From Chaetoderma sp. LZ-2023a (lineage: Eukaryota > Mollusca > Caudofoveata > Chaetodermatida > Chaetodermatidae), in the NCBI GenBank assembly GCA_034401795.1, contig CM067374.1:94022398-94086397 (forward strand): 64,000 bases of DNA, read 5' to 3'. Under the pieces are notes generated by a model that did not search any database, was not told where the DNA came from, and saw nothing but the letters and a program-made list of their open reading frames with translations. The first letter of the stretch is position 1. Each line of letters starts with the position of its first letter. The position numbers and the translations under genes were made by a program. Below, in pieces: positions 54,662 to 63,764 of the stretch.

Positions 54662-54730
54662 CTGACACACATGCAACTATTAAGAGCCTGAAGACCGAGC
54701 CTCTGTGGGGTGGAGAGGCCGGGTCCGTAT

Positions 54731-54831
54731 CTAGGGAGGTAAGTATCAACTCTCTCGTGAAAAAAGAAATCCTAGATTTCGTTTATTTCACTTCAAGAGT
54801 ATACTTACCTCCCTAATACTTTTGATATTGC
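54731..54831. repeat. DIRS copy 4 internal complementary region
   Basis: TAGGGAGGTAAGTATCAACT .. GAAATCCTAGATTTCGTTT (reverse complement of the left outer end) is fused to ATTTCACTTCAAGAGTATAC .. TTTTGATATTGC (reverse complement of the right outer end). Confidence 0.92.
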
Positions 54832-55281
54832 CAGAATTCGAAAGTGAATCTGGCGGGAGGGAGGCGAGGTCAAAAGACCAGCTCATCCCTATACGCTTTT
54901 CTGCGTTTAAGGCACTTAAACTTCTGAAACTGTAAGAAAAAACAGTCAGGATTTGACTAACCATCGGATAACACCACCGATGTATGAGAGATGACCGAAT
55001 GTCATATGCGCTCCCCCCCCTCCTTCCTGGGAGGAAGAGTCGACTGACCTCAATGTCCTATACGCTCTCTACGTACAAGTGCCATGTACTACAGGACAGA
55101 GACGAAAAAGCTCCATTTTCGTAACTCTCAACAATGAACCACACAAATACACAAACCATCACCATATTAATAACGGGTAATCGTGACAATACAATCAACA
55201 ACGGACAACACATGAACAAGACTGACCTTGTTGAAAATGGCTGCTGACATCATCTTCCCATTGGTAAAAATATAAACCGAT
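54832..55281 (-). other. DIRS copy 4 3' untranslated region
   Basis: Non-coding DNA between the recombinase stop and the complementary region. Contains a C run at 55012-55020. No gene recognised. Confidence 0.6.
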
Positions 55282-56335
55282 CTATTTTTTCAAAACCGAC
55301 AAGGCGAGAGGATTAGAGGTGTCACGGAGATAATGGTCTGTAAAACTTGACTCACAGTGCCACTGAGCCACCGACATAATATCATCCACAGGGACCCCAT
55401 TAAATAGGGCCGTGGATGTCACTACGCCGCGGACACTGTGAGCCTTGGCCACGTCAACCTGCTTCCCGGTGGCGGATTTATGGCAAAACTGAATGCATTC
55501 CACAATCCACCTGGAAATGGTGTCCTTAGAAGCCCTCCCATGGGGTTCAATATATGACAACCATAACGCTGACTGGTCGGTGCGCCATGCCGCCGTACGT
55601 TGTTTGTACCGGCGCAGCGCCCGGACGGGACACCATGCTTTAGAATTAGGATCATATCTAGTTAAAGCAGGCAAAAAAATAGGTTGACCTGGATATTTCA
55701 ACGACTGATTTTTAGCCAAGAAATTAATCCTAGGTAGCAGCTTAAGGCCTTCCCCTGAAACCACAAAACGGTCATCCTCGGCTGATAAGGCATGAATTTC
55801 ACTCCTACGCCTAGCCGAGGCCGCAGCAATTAAAAACACAGTCTTCAGTGTTAATAGTTTCATAGAAATGGAACTAAGTGGTTCAAAAGGCTTATCACCT
55901 AGTACTTGAAGCACTAGCGATAAACTCCAAGACGGAATCACAGGTGGATTCCTTGGTCTTAGATTGCCCATGCCTTTAATTAATACATTCAATGTGTTTA
56001 CTTCATCACTTCCCCTCTTAGCCAAGCAAGGAATAACAGACATTAATGCTGACTTATAACCAGCAATAGAGTTAGGCTTGAGGCTATAGGCATCATAGAG
56101 GTGACAGAGGAAATCAGCTACTACTTGAATAGATGAATCCATTGGATCAATACATCTTTTTGAGCACCATTCTGCAAATCTGTTGATTTTATAATTATAT
56201 GCTCTGGAGGTTGACCCCCTCCTGGCTTTGGCCATAAACATGGCTGCTTGCTCAGAAAAGCCCTCCTTAATTCTAGATTCCTTGACAACATCCACGCAGT
56301 CAATCTGAACATTGACGGATTGTTGTGAAGGGCCT
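55282..56335 (-). CDS. DIRS tyrosine recombinase, copy 4
   Basis: C-terminal third of a 978-codon frame (58218-55282) whose earlier part overlaps the RT-RNase H frame. The protein likely begins near VNVQIDCVDVVKESRIKEGF. It has a core-binding half (RAYNYKINRFAEWCSKRCID, VADFLCHLYDAYSLKPNSIA) and a catalytic half with R805 in ARRRSEIHALSAEDDRFVV, H927-x-x-R930 (AHSVRGVV), H954 in QWHCESSFTD and the nucleophile Y963 in HYLRD, with no stop or frameshift. Integrates the circular DNA intermediate. No own promoter or start was identified. Confidence 0.93.
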
Positions 56336-58502
56336 TGCCCTGGAAGATAATATCGTCCATCAGAGGCAGAGGAACCGGATTGCAGACCAGAAGGTCCAGC
56401 AGATCCGTATACCATGATCGGCTTGGCCAATCCGGGGCGATCAGAAGCACTTGGCATTCCTCTTGTCTGATTTTCTGAAGAATTTTTGGAATCAGGATTG
56501 CTGGAGGGAATGCGTATGCATACATTCTCCCCCAGCTGATAGCTAACGCATCTGTTGCGAAAGCGCTTGGATCCGGAATCGGAGAGACGTACGTCGTCAT
56601 CTTCGCATTCTTCTTCGTTGCGAACAAATCGATGTTGGGTTTCCCCCAATGGTCGAACAGACGATCCGCCACACATTGATTTAGTTGCCATTCCGTGGGT
56701 AAAACACTCATCCTTCGGCTCAATGAGTCTGCTAGCAGGTTTAACCTTCCCGGAATATGAACTGCTTTCAAGGTAATCTGGTGATCCAGACACCAACAAA
56801 GCAGTTTCCATGTCATCATACAGAGACTGGGCGACTTCGTTCCGCCCTGGCGGTTTATGTAAGTCACAACTGTTGAGTTGTCTGAACGAATAAGAACAAT
56901 CTTGCCCTGAACTTTCTGTAAGAAATGTTCCAGGCCCAGGACTACTGCTCTTAGCTCCAGTAGATTTATATGTTCCTTTGACTGTTCCAGATTCCAAAGC
57001 CCTGAAATCGTGGATTCTTCCAGGCAAGCTCCCCAGCCCTCCATCGATGCATCTGTATACACAGTCACCTGAGGGTGGGGAGGGGTTAGCAAAACCCCCG
57101 GCAAGAGATTCTCTGTATTCAACCACCATTGCAGGTGGTGAATCAGAGGCGCCAACACTGACACATTCGAGTCCAGCGAACCTGTACTCTGGGTCCATTG
57201 TGTCATGAGAAACAACTGGATCGGCCGCCTGCGTAAGGCGGCCTGAGGAATGACTGGTTCCAACGAAACCATCAACCCCAGCATTCTCAAGTAAACCCGT
57301 GCCAGGACATGACGACTGTCGCACACTGACTGAATCAACGAGATGAGTTTTTGAACTCTCTCCTGAGTAGGATAAACATATCCTGTCTCTAGATCGAAGA
57401 ACATCCCCAGGTAAACAAACTTCTGGGATGGAGTCAGCTCTGATTTTGGGAAATTGATCATCCAGCCCAAGTCTGTGAGAATTTTCAAAACAATCTCCAG
57501 ATTGGCGGACAAACTTTCCCGGGTGTGCGCTTTCAACAGCCAGTCGTCTATGTACGTGTGGACTGCTATGCTTCTCCTGCGGAGGTATGCTGTGATCGCA
57601 AGAACCACACGGGTGAAAACCCGAGGAGCCGTGGAAATTCCGAAGGGCAACACCCTGAATTCCCACTGTCTGCCCTGGAATGCAAATCTCAGGAAGCGAC
57701 AGAAACTCCCGTGGATGGGGATGTGGAAATAAGCGTCCTTCAAATCTATCGACGCCGTCCACATCCCCCTCTCCAACCCCGCCAACACCGAGCGCACCGT
57801 TTCCATCTTGAAACTGGGCGTCTCGATGAACTTGTTCAATGGCTTGAGGTTGAGAATCGGTCTCCACCCTCCGGTGCGTTTTGTTACTAAGAACAGGGTT
57901 GAATAGAAGCCCGGACACCTTTGTGCCGGCTGAATAGCTCCCTTTTGTATGAGGGAATTTATCTCCTCCTCGATACACAACCTTTGCTCTGGATCTCTCG
58001 GAATGGGAGTCCAGACTGGCACCAGAGACAGTCGCGACGGCGGGCCTGTCACCCACTCTGGATGATACCCGACGGAAAGCCATCGCAAGACTAAACGGTC
58101 CTGAGTTAACCGTTCCCACTCTTGCATGTGGCCGGCTAGCCGGCCTCCCACCGGCCCACCTAGGGACCGCGGTGGACACGAGGCATGCAAGAGCGGCACT
58201 GTCTCCGTCGCCATACACACCGGAGTGGTTCTTACCGCGGTAAGCGTCCTGTCAGGACCGATAACCACGCCCAGATCCTCGCGCGCCCCGCCCCGCCCCG
58301 CGCGCACCTCGGTGCGCGGGCGGCTGCCTGGCTGACGGCGCCTGAGGAACCTGCGCCCCCCTCGCTGCTGGCCGAATCGCACGCGGCCGAGGCCGACGCT
58401 GCGACGGTGGCTGGCCACTGACCTGGCCAGCACCACCTCGAGCCTGCAGGGGACGATACGCCGGGGCCGCGGCGCGAGCGTTAGCACGACGCAGCACATC
58501 AA
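56121..58502 (-). CDS. DIRS RT-RNase H-Dam-like polyprotein, copy 4
   Basis: 793-codon frame. RT about residues 195-420 (FLVTKRTGGWRPILNLKPLN; D253 and D256 in SIDLKDAYFH; LPFGISTAPRVFTRVV; YIDD at 317-320). RNase H about 475-600 with D484, E516, D541 and D592. Dam-like domain about 600-710 (TEWQLNQCVADRLFDHWGKP, IDLFATKKNAKMTTYVSPI, DALAISW, YAFPPAILI at 662-671, LLIAPDWPSRSWYTDLL), in which the expected (D/N)PP(Y/F) box reads FPPA. The tail (FRLTAWMLSRNLELRRAFLS .. WIHLFK) is co-encoded with the recombinase start. The first ~80 codons overlap the ORF1 tail in another frame, so the true start is unclear. Confidence 0.93.
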   Translation of the reverse strand: MMCCVVLTLAPRPRRIVPCRLEVVLARSVASHRRSVGLGRVRFGQQRGGRRFLRRRQPGSRPRTEVRAGRGGAREDLGVVIGPDRTLTAVRTTPVCMATETVPLLHASCPPRSLGGPVGGRLAGHMQEWERLTQDRLVLRWLSVGYHPEWVTGPPSRLSLVPVWTPIPRDPEQRLCIEEEINSLIQKGAIQPAQRCPGFYSTLFLVTKRTGGWRPILNLKPLNKFIETPSFKMETVRSVLAGLERGMWTASIDLKDAYFHIPIHGSFCRFLRFAFQGRQWEFRVLPFGISTAPRVFTRVVLAITAYLRRRSIAVHTYIDDWLLKAHTRESLSANLEIVLKILTDLGWMINFPKSELTPSQKFVYLGMFFDLETGYVYPTQERVQKLISLIQSVCDSRHVLARVYLRMLGLMVSLEPVIPQAALRRRPIQLFLMTQWTQSTGSLDSNVSVLAPLIHHLQWWLNTENLLPGVLLTPPHPQVTVYTDASMEGWGACLEESTISGLWNLEQSKEHINLLELRAVVLGLEHFLQKVQGKIVLIRSDNSTVVTYINRQGGTKSPSLCMMTWKLLCWCLDHQITLKAVHIPGRLNLLADSLSRRMSVLPTEWQLNQCVADRLFDHWGKPNIDLFATKKNAKMTTYVSPIPDPSAFATDALAISWGRMYAYAFPPAILIPKILQKIRQEECQVLLIAPDWPSRSWYTDLLDLLVCNPVPLPLMDDIIFQGKALHNNPSMFRLTAWMLSRNLELRRAFLSKQPCLWPKPGGGQPPEHIIIKSTDLQNGAQKDVLIQWIHLFK

Positions 58503-59431
58503 ACTGCTCGCGCAGCGCCCTCTGGTTATTCACCAGCGTGACCGTCTCCTGGAGGTGGCGACATCCCTCACCTCCAAAAAGACCAGGGCCCGTCATAGGC
58601 GTACGCAGTAGCCTATTGTACAGGTCCTGAGACGGGCACAGATTGTCCAGGGCAAACGTGCGTCTTGCCCTGACACTCCTGGTCACCGCCCGAGTCATAC
58701 AGTCCAGCGCCAGGTTAATACCATCCTGGATGGTTCGCTGGACAGTGACCGGACTTGACTGGCGCGATGCGGATGCCGTTACTACCCCCTGTAACAGCTG
58801 GGAGACGTGGGACAGAGCGGCAATCGAAGCCCTCCCACTCTCCTCCGCATCACGCAACGCGGTATTCGCCGAACGCAACGCGTTCGCGCACAAGACACCC
58901 GTGTCAGAACGGGAGCCTGGCCGCGCATCCTCACCCAAAGCCGCGCGGTCATCCACGCTGGGCTTGGGTACCACACCGTACCGCTGGTAATCCAGGGGCA
59001 CGATGCGACAACGCCTGGCCACCTCGCGAGGGGCCGTCGCGAGACGTCCACTCGACTTAATGGACGACTCCGCCGCCTTGAACATGTCAACGACATGCTC
59101 CGCCAGCGGCAGAGAAGGCATAGCGTTAGCAGTCGGTTTCCCAGCTAACCACGGCGTGTGAACACGCTGGCTAGCCGACTGCTCCATGGGCAGATCAGGC
59201 CTAACGCTCACCAACCACTGGCAAGCGTCATACCAATCCTCCTCCGTGGCTAACTGCGAGCGCTCTACAAGACGGGGTCCTTCGTCTTCCTCCTGAGCGC
59301 AAGCAGTAGAACTTGACGGCGGGTATGCTGATACACCTGGCAAGCCAGGGAAAACACGCGGGCCTGACAGCACCGGCATGAGAATATCACTGGTTTGACC
59401 AGGAGCAGGCACCGTGGCAGAGCGCGGGGTA
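58252..59431 (-). CDS. DIRS ORF1 (gag-like), copy 4, C-terminal part
   Basis: Continues ORF1 after the frame break in the TA run at 59430-59440. The conserved part reads IAALSHVSQLLQGVV, VQRTIQDGINLALDCMTRAV, TRSVRARRTFALDNL and TPMTGPGLFGGEG, aligning with AALSHGCTVLQGML .. LSQDCLARVITRTLAERRRM .. APFIGPGLFGG of copy 1. The tail is an Arg/Gly/Pro-rich basic segment ending GRGARGSGRGYRS, a likely nucleic-acid-binding region. The first Met of this frame is at 59412. Confidence 0.85.
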
Positions 59432-60314
59432 TATATATCTCACCACGGGCCCGGCCAGCACCAGCAACACCCTCGGCAAGCCGAGGTATGCGGTACCGCT
59501 GGCCATCAGCAGCGCCCTGGGCCACCACCTGAGCCGCGGACTTTACTCCAGGGTGAGTAAAACCGTGGAATAAGGCGCCTGTATTCCCCGCGAGGGGTGC
59601 ACAAACGTCTTCATCCATGTCCACGTCGTCAGACGGCGACCCTAGCAGGTAATCCTCATTACCCTGGTCAGAAAGATTAGACCCCGGGTCAGCAAAGAGA
59701 GCTAACCCGGGCTGACCAGGAACGGTGCCATAGGAGGTACTGGCCACCGCGGCGTGCGGATACCCCTGGACTGATAAGCAGCCCGCGGGTTCCAGCGACA
59801 ACCGTCCACGGTCCCCTATCGGCGCGGCAATAAGCCTGCTGCCAGGGCCGTGGAACGCCCCCTCTAATGGGGCCACCTCTGAATCGTCGAACAACGGAAG
59901 CGGACTAAGGAAAATCGATCCAGAGGCGGGGATTACCTGCTCCGAAGCCGATGATGAGGACAGTAAAGGATTTGGTCCAGGAAGCATGCCACGAAGCAAC
60001 CCTGGAACCAAATCCTTTATTGTCCTCTTCATCTCTCCCAACATCTCGGTCCGGAAGGCCTCCATATCCACCGCGGACGAGACCTTCCCCTTACCCTTCC
60101 TACTTACAACCTCTCGTTTCCGCTTCTTCTTCTTCTCCTCCTCTACCACCTTGTCCGTCGCCTGTAAGCAGCACAAGAATTCGGACATTAACTCGCCCCC
60201 CCAGTGCTTACATATGTCACAATTAACCAATGGACCACAAGGGCTACATTGATAGCACAGATGCGGCCAGAACTTTTCATTAAGAGAACGACCACAGGAC
60301 GCGCAACCCGGTCC
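59432..60314 (-). CDS. DIRS ORF1 (gag-like), copy 4, exon 2 N-terminal part
   Basis: After a probable acceptor (CCTGTTTCAG, AG 60316-60315) the frame reads GPGCASCGRSLNEKFWPHLC then YQCSPCGPLVNCDICKHW. This is the cysteine-rich domain with exactly the copy 1 spacing, C-x2-C-x12-C-x2-C-x2-C-x5-C-x2-C-x2-W, and a His two residues before the third Cys. A Lys-rich segment (EEEKKKKRKREVVSRKGKGK) and a predicted helical stretch follow (AFRTEMLGEMKRTIKDLVPG), then an acidic, Pro/Ser-rich middle. The frame is interrupted at 59430-59440, where removing one TA unit would join it to the next part. Confidence 0.85.
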
Positions 60315-61077
60315 CTGAAACAGGGCAAAGGACAAGGAGTATGAGCAACTAGTTAAGCTTAGAAACTCAATCCAACTCAAAGAGAAGGAAAACGATCATA
60401 AAGATCAATATACATCAGAAACCAGCATAGCGCTTGAATTGCTGATAAACACATAGCCAGGCTGATTATGACGTCATTAATCCCGTGACAGGAAAAATTC
60501 GATCCCAACAAAACATCCAAGTGCAAGGACGAATTGTATGCTGAATGGATAAGTCGACTACACAACCATCAGATACATATAGATAACTCTTTTCTGGCAA
60601 AAATGTTAATTATCTCCCTTTGTTTGTTTACAATAATTAACATCACCACATTATCAATAACTAGATACCTGACACTTTGTATAGCCAAACCATCCAACGT
60701 GACGAACCGGAGAACTCCACCATCTGCACGCCTCTTAACTCTCTCCACCTCATGGGGAAGGAATTGGATCAAGAGGGCAAAGTGAGAAGACCTTTATACT
60801 AGGCCTCCAACTCACTGGACATATTTTTCATTTGGTTAGATAACCTAACAGTGTTAGTAGGAAATGGAACCATGGTGGAGAGAAAACTAACTCTCTGCTA
60901 CTGTGATGCGACCACCTAGCGTCATACAGACCTGTGGACATAAACAGAAAGAGAAATTAGTCATAGGTAGCACCGAGTTGACATAAACCAACTAACTAAG
61001 GCGCTTATCACGGTAAACGCGAGTCCCGGAAACACAATACACCGGGAAGAAAACTCGCTAATTTTACTAGAAGTCAC
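60315..61077 (-). other. Probable intron in DIRS copy 4 leader
   Basis: 763 bp between a donor CAG/GTGACT (GT 61077-61076) and the acceptor CCTGTTTCAG at 60315. Minus-strand stops occur throughout. The 62- and 67-codon frames at 60377-60565 and 60569-60772 show no domains. Confidence 0.6.
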
Positions 61078-61128
61078 CTGATTTAAAGGTCCTAAGTCCT
61101 TCTTTGGCGAATTGTTACTTCCCGCCAT
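61078..61128 (-). CDS. Probable 5' coding exon of DIRS copy 4 ORF1
   Basis: Starts at ATG (61128-61126, context TTGGATGG) and reads MAGSNNSPKKDLGPLNQ, exactly 17 codons, to the donor CAG/GTGACT. Splicing to 60314 keeps frame (phase 0) and places this leader directly before GPGCASC. Without it, ORF1 would start in a hydrophobic reading of what looks like intron sequence. Inferred from splice signals only. Confidence 0.6.
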
Positions 61129-61221
61129 CCAAAAAAATGACTATCACTTCTAAATAACACCACTTAGACAGTTTAAGATTAAGAAAAAGCTTCAGCACAA
61201 AAAGACATGTGTGAACTCTCT

Positions 61222-61400
61222 GCCAATAATCTAGCAAAGAGGTAGTGCTAGTCTGCGCATGCGCGGTGGTGGGGCTGGCATCCGCCAGACTACGCTCTGA
61301 CTCCCTGCCCAGTAGGGGCACCTAACTGTTTTAAATCTGAGTGTTTATTGAGTGAAAGCCAATATTTAGCAATATCAAAAGTATTAGGGAGGTAAGTATA
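61222..61400. repeat. DIRS copy 4 inverted terminal repeat (5' end)
   Basis: CTGCGCATGCGCGGTGGTGG and ACTCCCTGCCCAGTAGGGGC through TAGGGAGGTAAGTATA, the reverse complement of 54486-54661. The 5' extension CTCTTGAAGTGAAATAA follows to 61417. Confidence 0.92.
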
Positions 61401-61417
61401 CTCTTGAAGTGAAATAA

Positions 61418-61440
61418 GCTCACTTCAGGCCAGGTGTACT
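61418..61440 (-). mobile_element. Terminus of the GGCC-hairpin element split by DIRS copy 4
   Basis: GCTCACTTCAGGCCAGGTG is the other side of the split element. It joins CAACATAA at 54451 to reproduce the hairpin terminus seen in reverse at 9797-9833. Confidence 0.75.
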
Positions 61441-61880
61441 AAAAATGCTGACATGCGATGTGGTATATAAAAATTTCATCAATTTAGTGACATGAAATGA
61501 GAAATATTTGCAAATCAGGAGTGCATGTATGATACAGATTAACTTGATTAGTCCATTTCCTTCTATGTGTTAGAGATCAATGATAATTAAAACTTGATAA
61601 ATACTAGCTTATGTCTAGCTAAACACTTGCTGAATATTTTTAAAAACAATTTGACTAAAACTGAAGCATTCATTTGAGTAAATGACTTCAAATCAAACTC
61701 TATATCAACAAGAAAAGTTTCAGATTATTAATATCATTTTCATTTCATATAACAACTAATGTTCAGTTTGGGAACACTGTTGCCATAAAATGTTGCTGTC
61801 TTAGACACCAATAAGTTTCAGCAAAATTGTTTCCAAAATATACATCAGCCATTCTTCTACACTCTGCAACAATTACCCAT
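61441..61880. other. AT-rich spacer with family B hairpin remnants
   Basis: Half hairpins at 61620-61700 and 61770-61860 (TTGCTGAATATTTTTAAAAA, GTTTCCAAAATATACATCAG). No gene recognised. Confidence 0.45.
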
Positions 61881-62125
61881 TTAACCGTTTAATGATCATG
61901 ATAGTCAAGCTGGCCAAAACCGGCCGGTACAGATGTCTTGAGGAATACCCATTTACAGACCAAGATTATTTTTTTTAATTGACTATTGGAATGACTGGCT
62001 CGATAATCTAGCCACTCATTACAGTGGTAAATCTACAAAGTCTTCTCTTTGTCTGCCAATGGACATTCCTTAAGCAAATGTTTAGACTTTCTTGACCAAT
62101 CTTGACCATTAAAATGTTAATATCA
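61881..62125. repeat. Family A MITE
   Basis: Core GGAATGACTGGCTCGATAAT and AGCCACTCATTACAGTGG. Left border TTTAATGATCATGATAGTCA, right end GACCATTAAAATGTTAA. Confidence 0.65.
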
Positions 62126-63236
62126 GTGTAATGTGCTAAAGGACAGGATAGGTAGATATGAAGACCTATTGTCAATGTTCATGGAAGTCCGTGCCATAGT
62201 TTCATAATTTCCACCATTGGCTCAAAATCAATAAGATCACAAAAAATATCTATAGAAACTAGTAGTCTTGAACAAAACTCAAGATCTGCTATTTAAAACC
62301 TGGGTAATCAATACATTTAACAAGGATCTCAACTTAATAAAAGAGAATGCATTCAGATTTGACAAACAACCAATTTGCAGAAAATGACAAATCCATAGAT
62401 CTATAAAAGTTAGATAGCAGACACCTGGACCACTATAGTTATGACAGTATACATATACGCATTGACTATTTTGAAAACTATTTAGGCCAACCTTAAATAA
62501 TAGTTTGGTTGTTCTCTCCCAACCGACCGCAATAAATCCTGCCGACTCAAAATTTTTTTTGGGAATTTCTGGTGAAGAATTATTTTTATTTTCTGCTGTA
62601 AGTTCATTTGGAGATTGCAGTTCAGGACTCCTTTCAACAAAATGGGCTCATATAACTTTTAGAAACTGTTTGCTTTATAGTTTCTGTTTCAAGTTCAAAT
62701 AAAAACCTTCCAAGTTTTGTTATTTAAATTCAATTTTGCAATGATATTTTTCAGCAGGTAAAAAAAATTTCCCTACCTACATTTGTACTTACCCTACTCC
62801 AACCACCGGGGCCGGGAGAGGACAACCAAAATATCTTCTAAGGATGGACGTAGCCGAAGGATGTTGCAGCCTAAAGCAGCAACAATCTTCTGTCAAATAG
62901 TTTTCACAATATTTAACATTAGTTCTGTTATATATGATGTAAATGTGCATGACATACATGTAGATATAAACCTGTAACAGTTACTGGATTTATATCAGCT
63001 TATCAAATTCTGATAGCCTTGTGTCTAAACATAGCGTTACTATTTCTTGGAAATAATCAACTCACTTCCTCATTACCGAGAAAACCCCTATTACAGATAT
63101 GACCAGGAGTGTTTCACTTTAGTGCAGATATACACCACCACACTCTCCACCATACCATGCCTAGCCGGAGTATTGATTTTCTAGCTAGAGAAAGGACTCT
63201 ATTTTGGGAGAACTAGATACAATATGTATATTTAAT
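62126..63236. other. Unassigned AT-rich DNA
   Basis: A weak family B hairpin spans about 62855-62925 (AAAGCAGCAACAATCTTCTG). No SLC25 upstream exon or other gene was recognised. Confidence 0.4.
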
Positions 63237-63249
63237 CAGGGTTGGAAAA

Positions 63250-63340
63250 AAAAATCGATTTTTTTCAAAAAAATCAAATCAATCGATTTTTTTGATTTAA
63301 ATCGATTTCAATGATTTAAATCGATTTTTATTCGCGACAT
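63250..63340. repeat. Subterminal AAATCGATTT repeats
   Basis: At least four ATCGAT-centred palindromes (AAAATCGATTTTTTTC, CAATCGATTTTTTTG, TTTAAATCGATTTCAA, TTTAAATCGATTTTTA). Such clustered subterminal motifs may be transposase-binding sites. Confidence 0.75.
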
Positions 63341-63363
63341 CCCAGGAAATTACGTAAAACTTA

Positions 63364-63582
63364 TACAGTGAAACCTGTATTAAGACACTGGCTGTGGGAG
63401 TCGCAGAAGGTGGTCTCTTAAGACAGGTGGTCTCTTAATACAGGTCCAGATGCATTGCTAAACTGTATTTTGGAACTGAATAAAGTGGTATTTTTATGAC
63501 TTATTTTTAACTGAATTTTTAGCTTGCTGGTTTCTTAATACAAAAAAACTTTGTTCGCTTAAGCAGTTTTAACAGTATTATT
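63364..63582. repeat. Small MITE-like insertion in the hAT 5' region
   Basis: Begins TACAGTGAAACCTGTATTAA and ends TTAAGCAGTTTTAACAGTA, weakly inverted and flanked by TA, suggesting a Tc1/mariner- or pogo-type MITE. It contains the internal duplicate GGTGGTCTCTTAA. Confidence 0.4.
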
Positions 63583-63731
63583 ATTGCATCATTTTTTATT
63601 GCATCATTTTTTTATTGCATCATTTTTCTATTGCATCATTTTTTTATTGCATCATTTTTTTTAAATGATGCAATAGAAAAGCATTTTTTCATTCTTGAAA
63701 AATACAGTCAAAACTGCTTAAGTGACAAAGG
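63583..63731. repeat. 15-bp tandem repeat in a hairpin
   Basis: Five copies of ATTGCATCATTTTTT (63585-63663) are followed by a reverse-complement AAATGATGCAATAG (63663). An outer arm AAAACTGCTTAAGTGACAAA (63710) pairs with TTTGTTCGCTTAAGCAGTTT (63551). Confidence 0.8.
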
Positions 63732-63764
63732 CTATGAAATATTTTCAATTCCATAATTAGCAAA

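Larger units (their letters stand above)
54452..61417 (-). mobile_element. DIRS retrotransposon copy 4, second family, nearly intact
   Basis: A 7.0-kb minus-strand element unrelated to copies 1-3 in its terminal sequence but identical in layout. It has inverted terminal repeats (54486-54661 and 61222-61400, only a few differences over about 175 bp), an internal complementary region (54731-54831), ORF1 with a separate 5' exon, an intact RT-RNase H-Dam-like frame and an intact tyrosine recombinase. The only coding break seen is a one-unit TA expansion in ORF1 at 59430-59440. The flanks share ATAA (54448-54451 and 61414-61417) and no longer target duplication. The coding part is notably G+C-rich compared with its surroundings. 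It may be recently active. Confidence 0.94.

Noticed and set aside
56340..58218. N-terminal two thirds of the 978-codon frame in DIRS copy 4, and the matching part of the 1132-codon frame in copy 1 beyond the RT, as extra proteins
   Set aside because: In copy 4 this stretch is an alternative reading of the RT-RNase H region with no recognisable domain; in copy 1 the middle part is likewise an alternative reading of RNase H. Base composition can keep it open. Only the RT (copy 1) and recombinase parts are supported.
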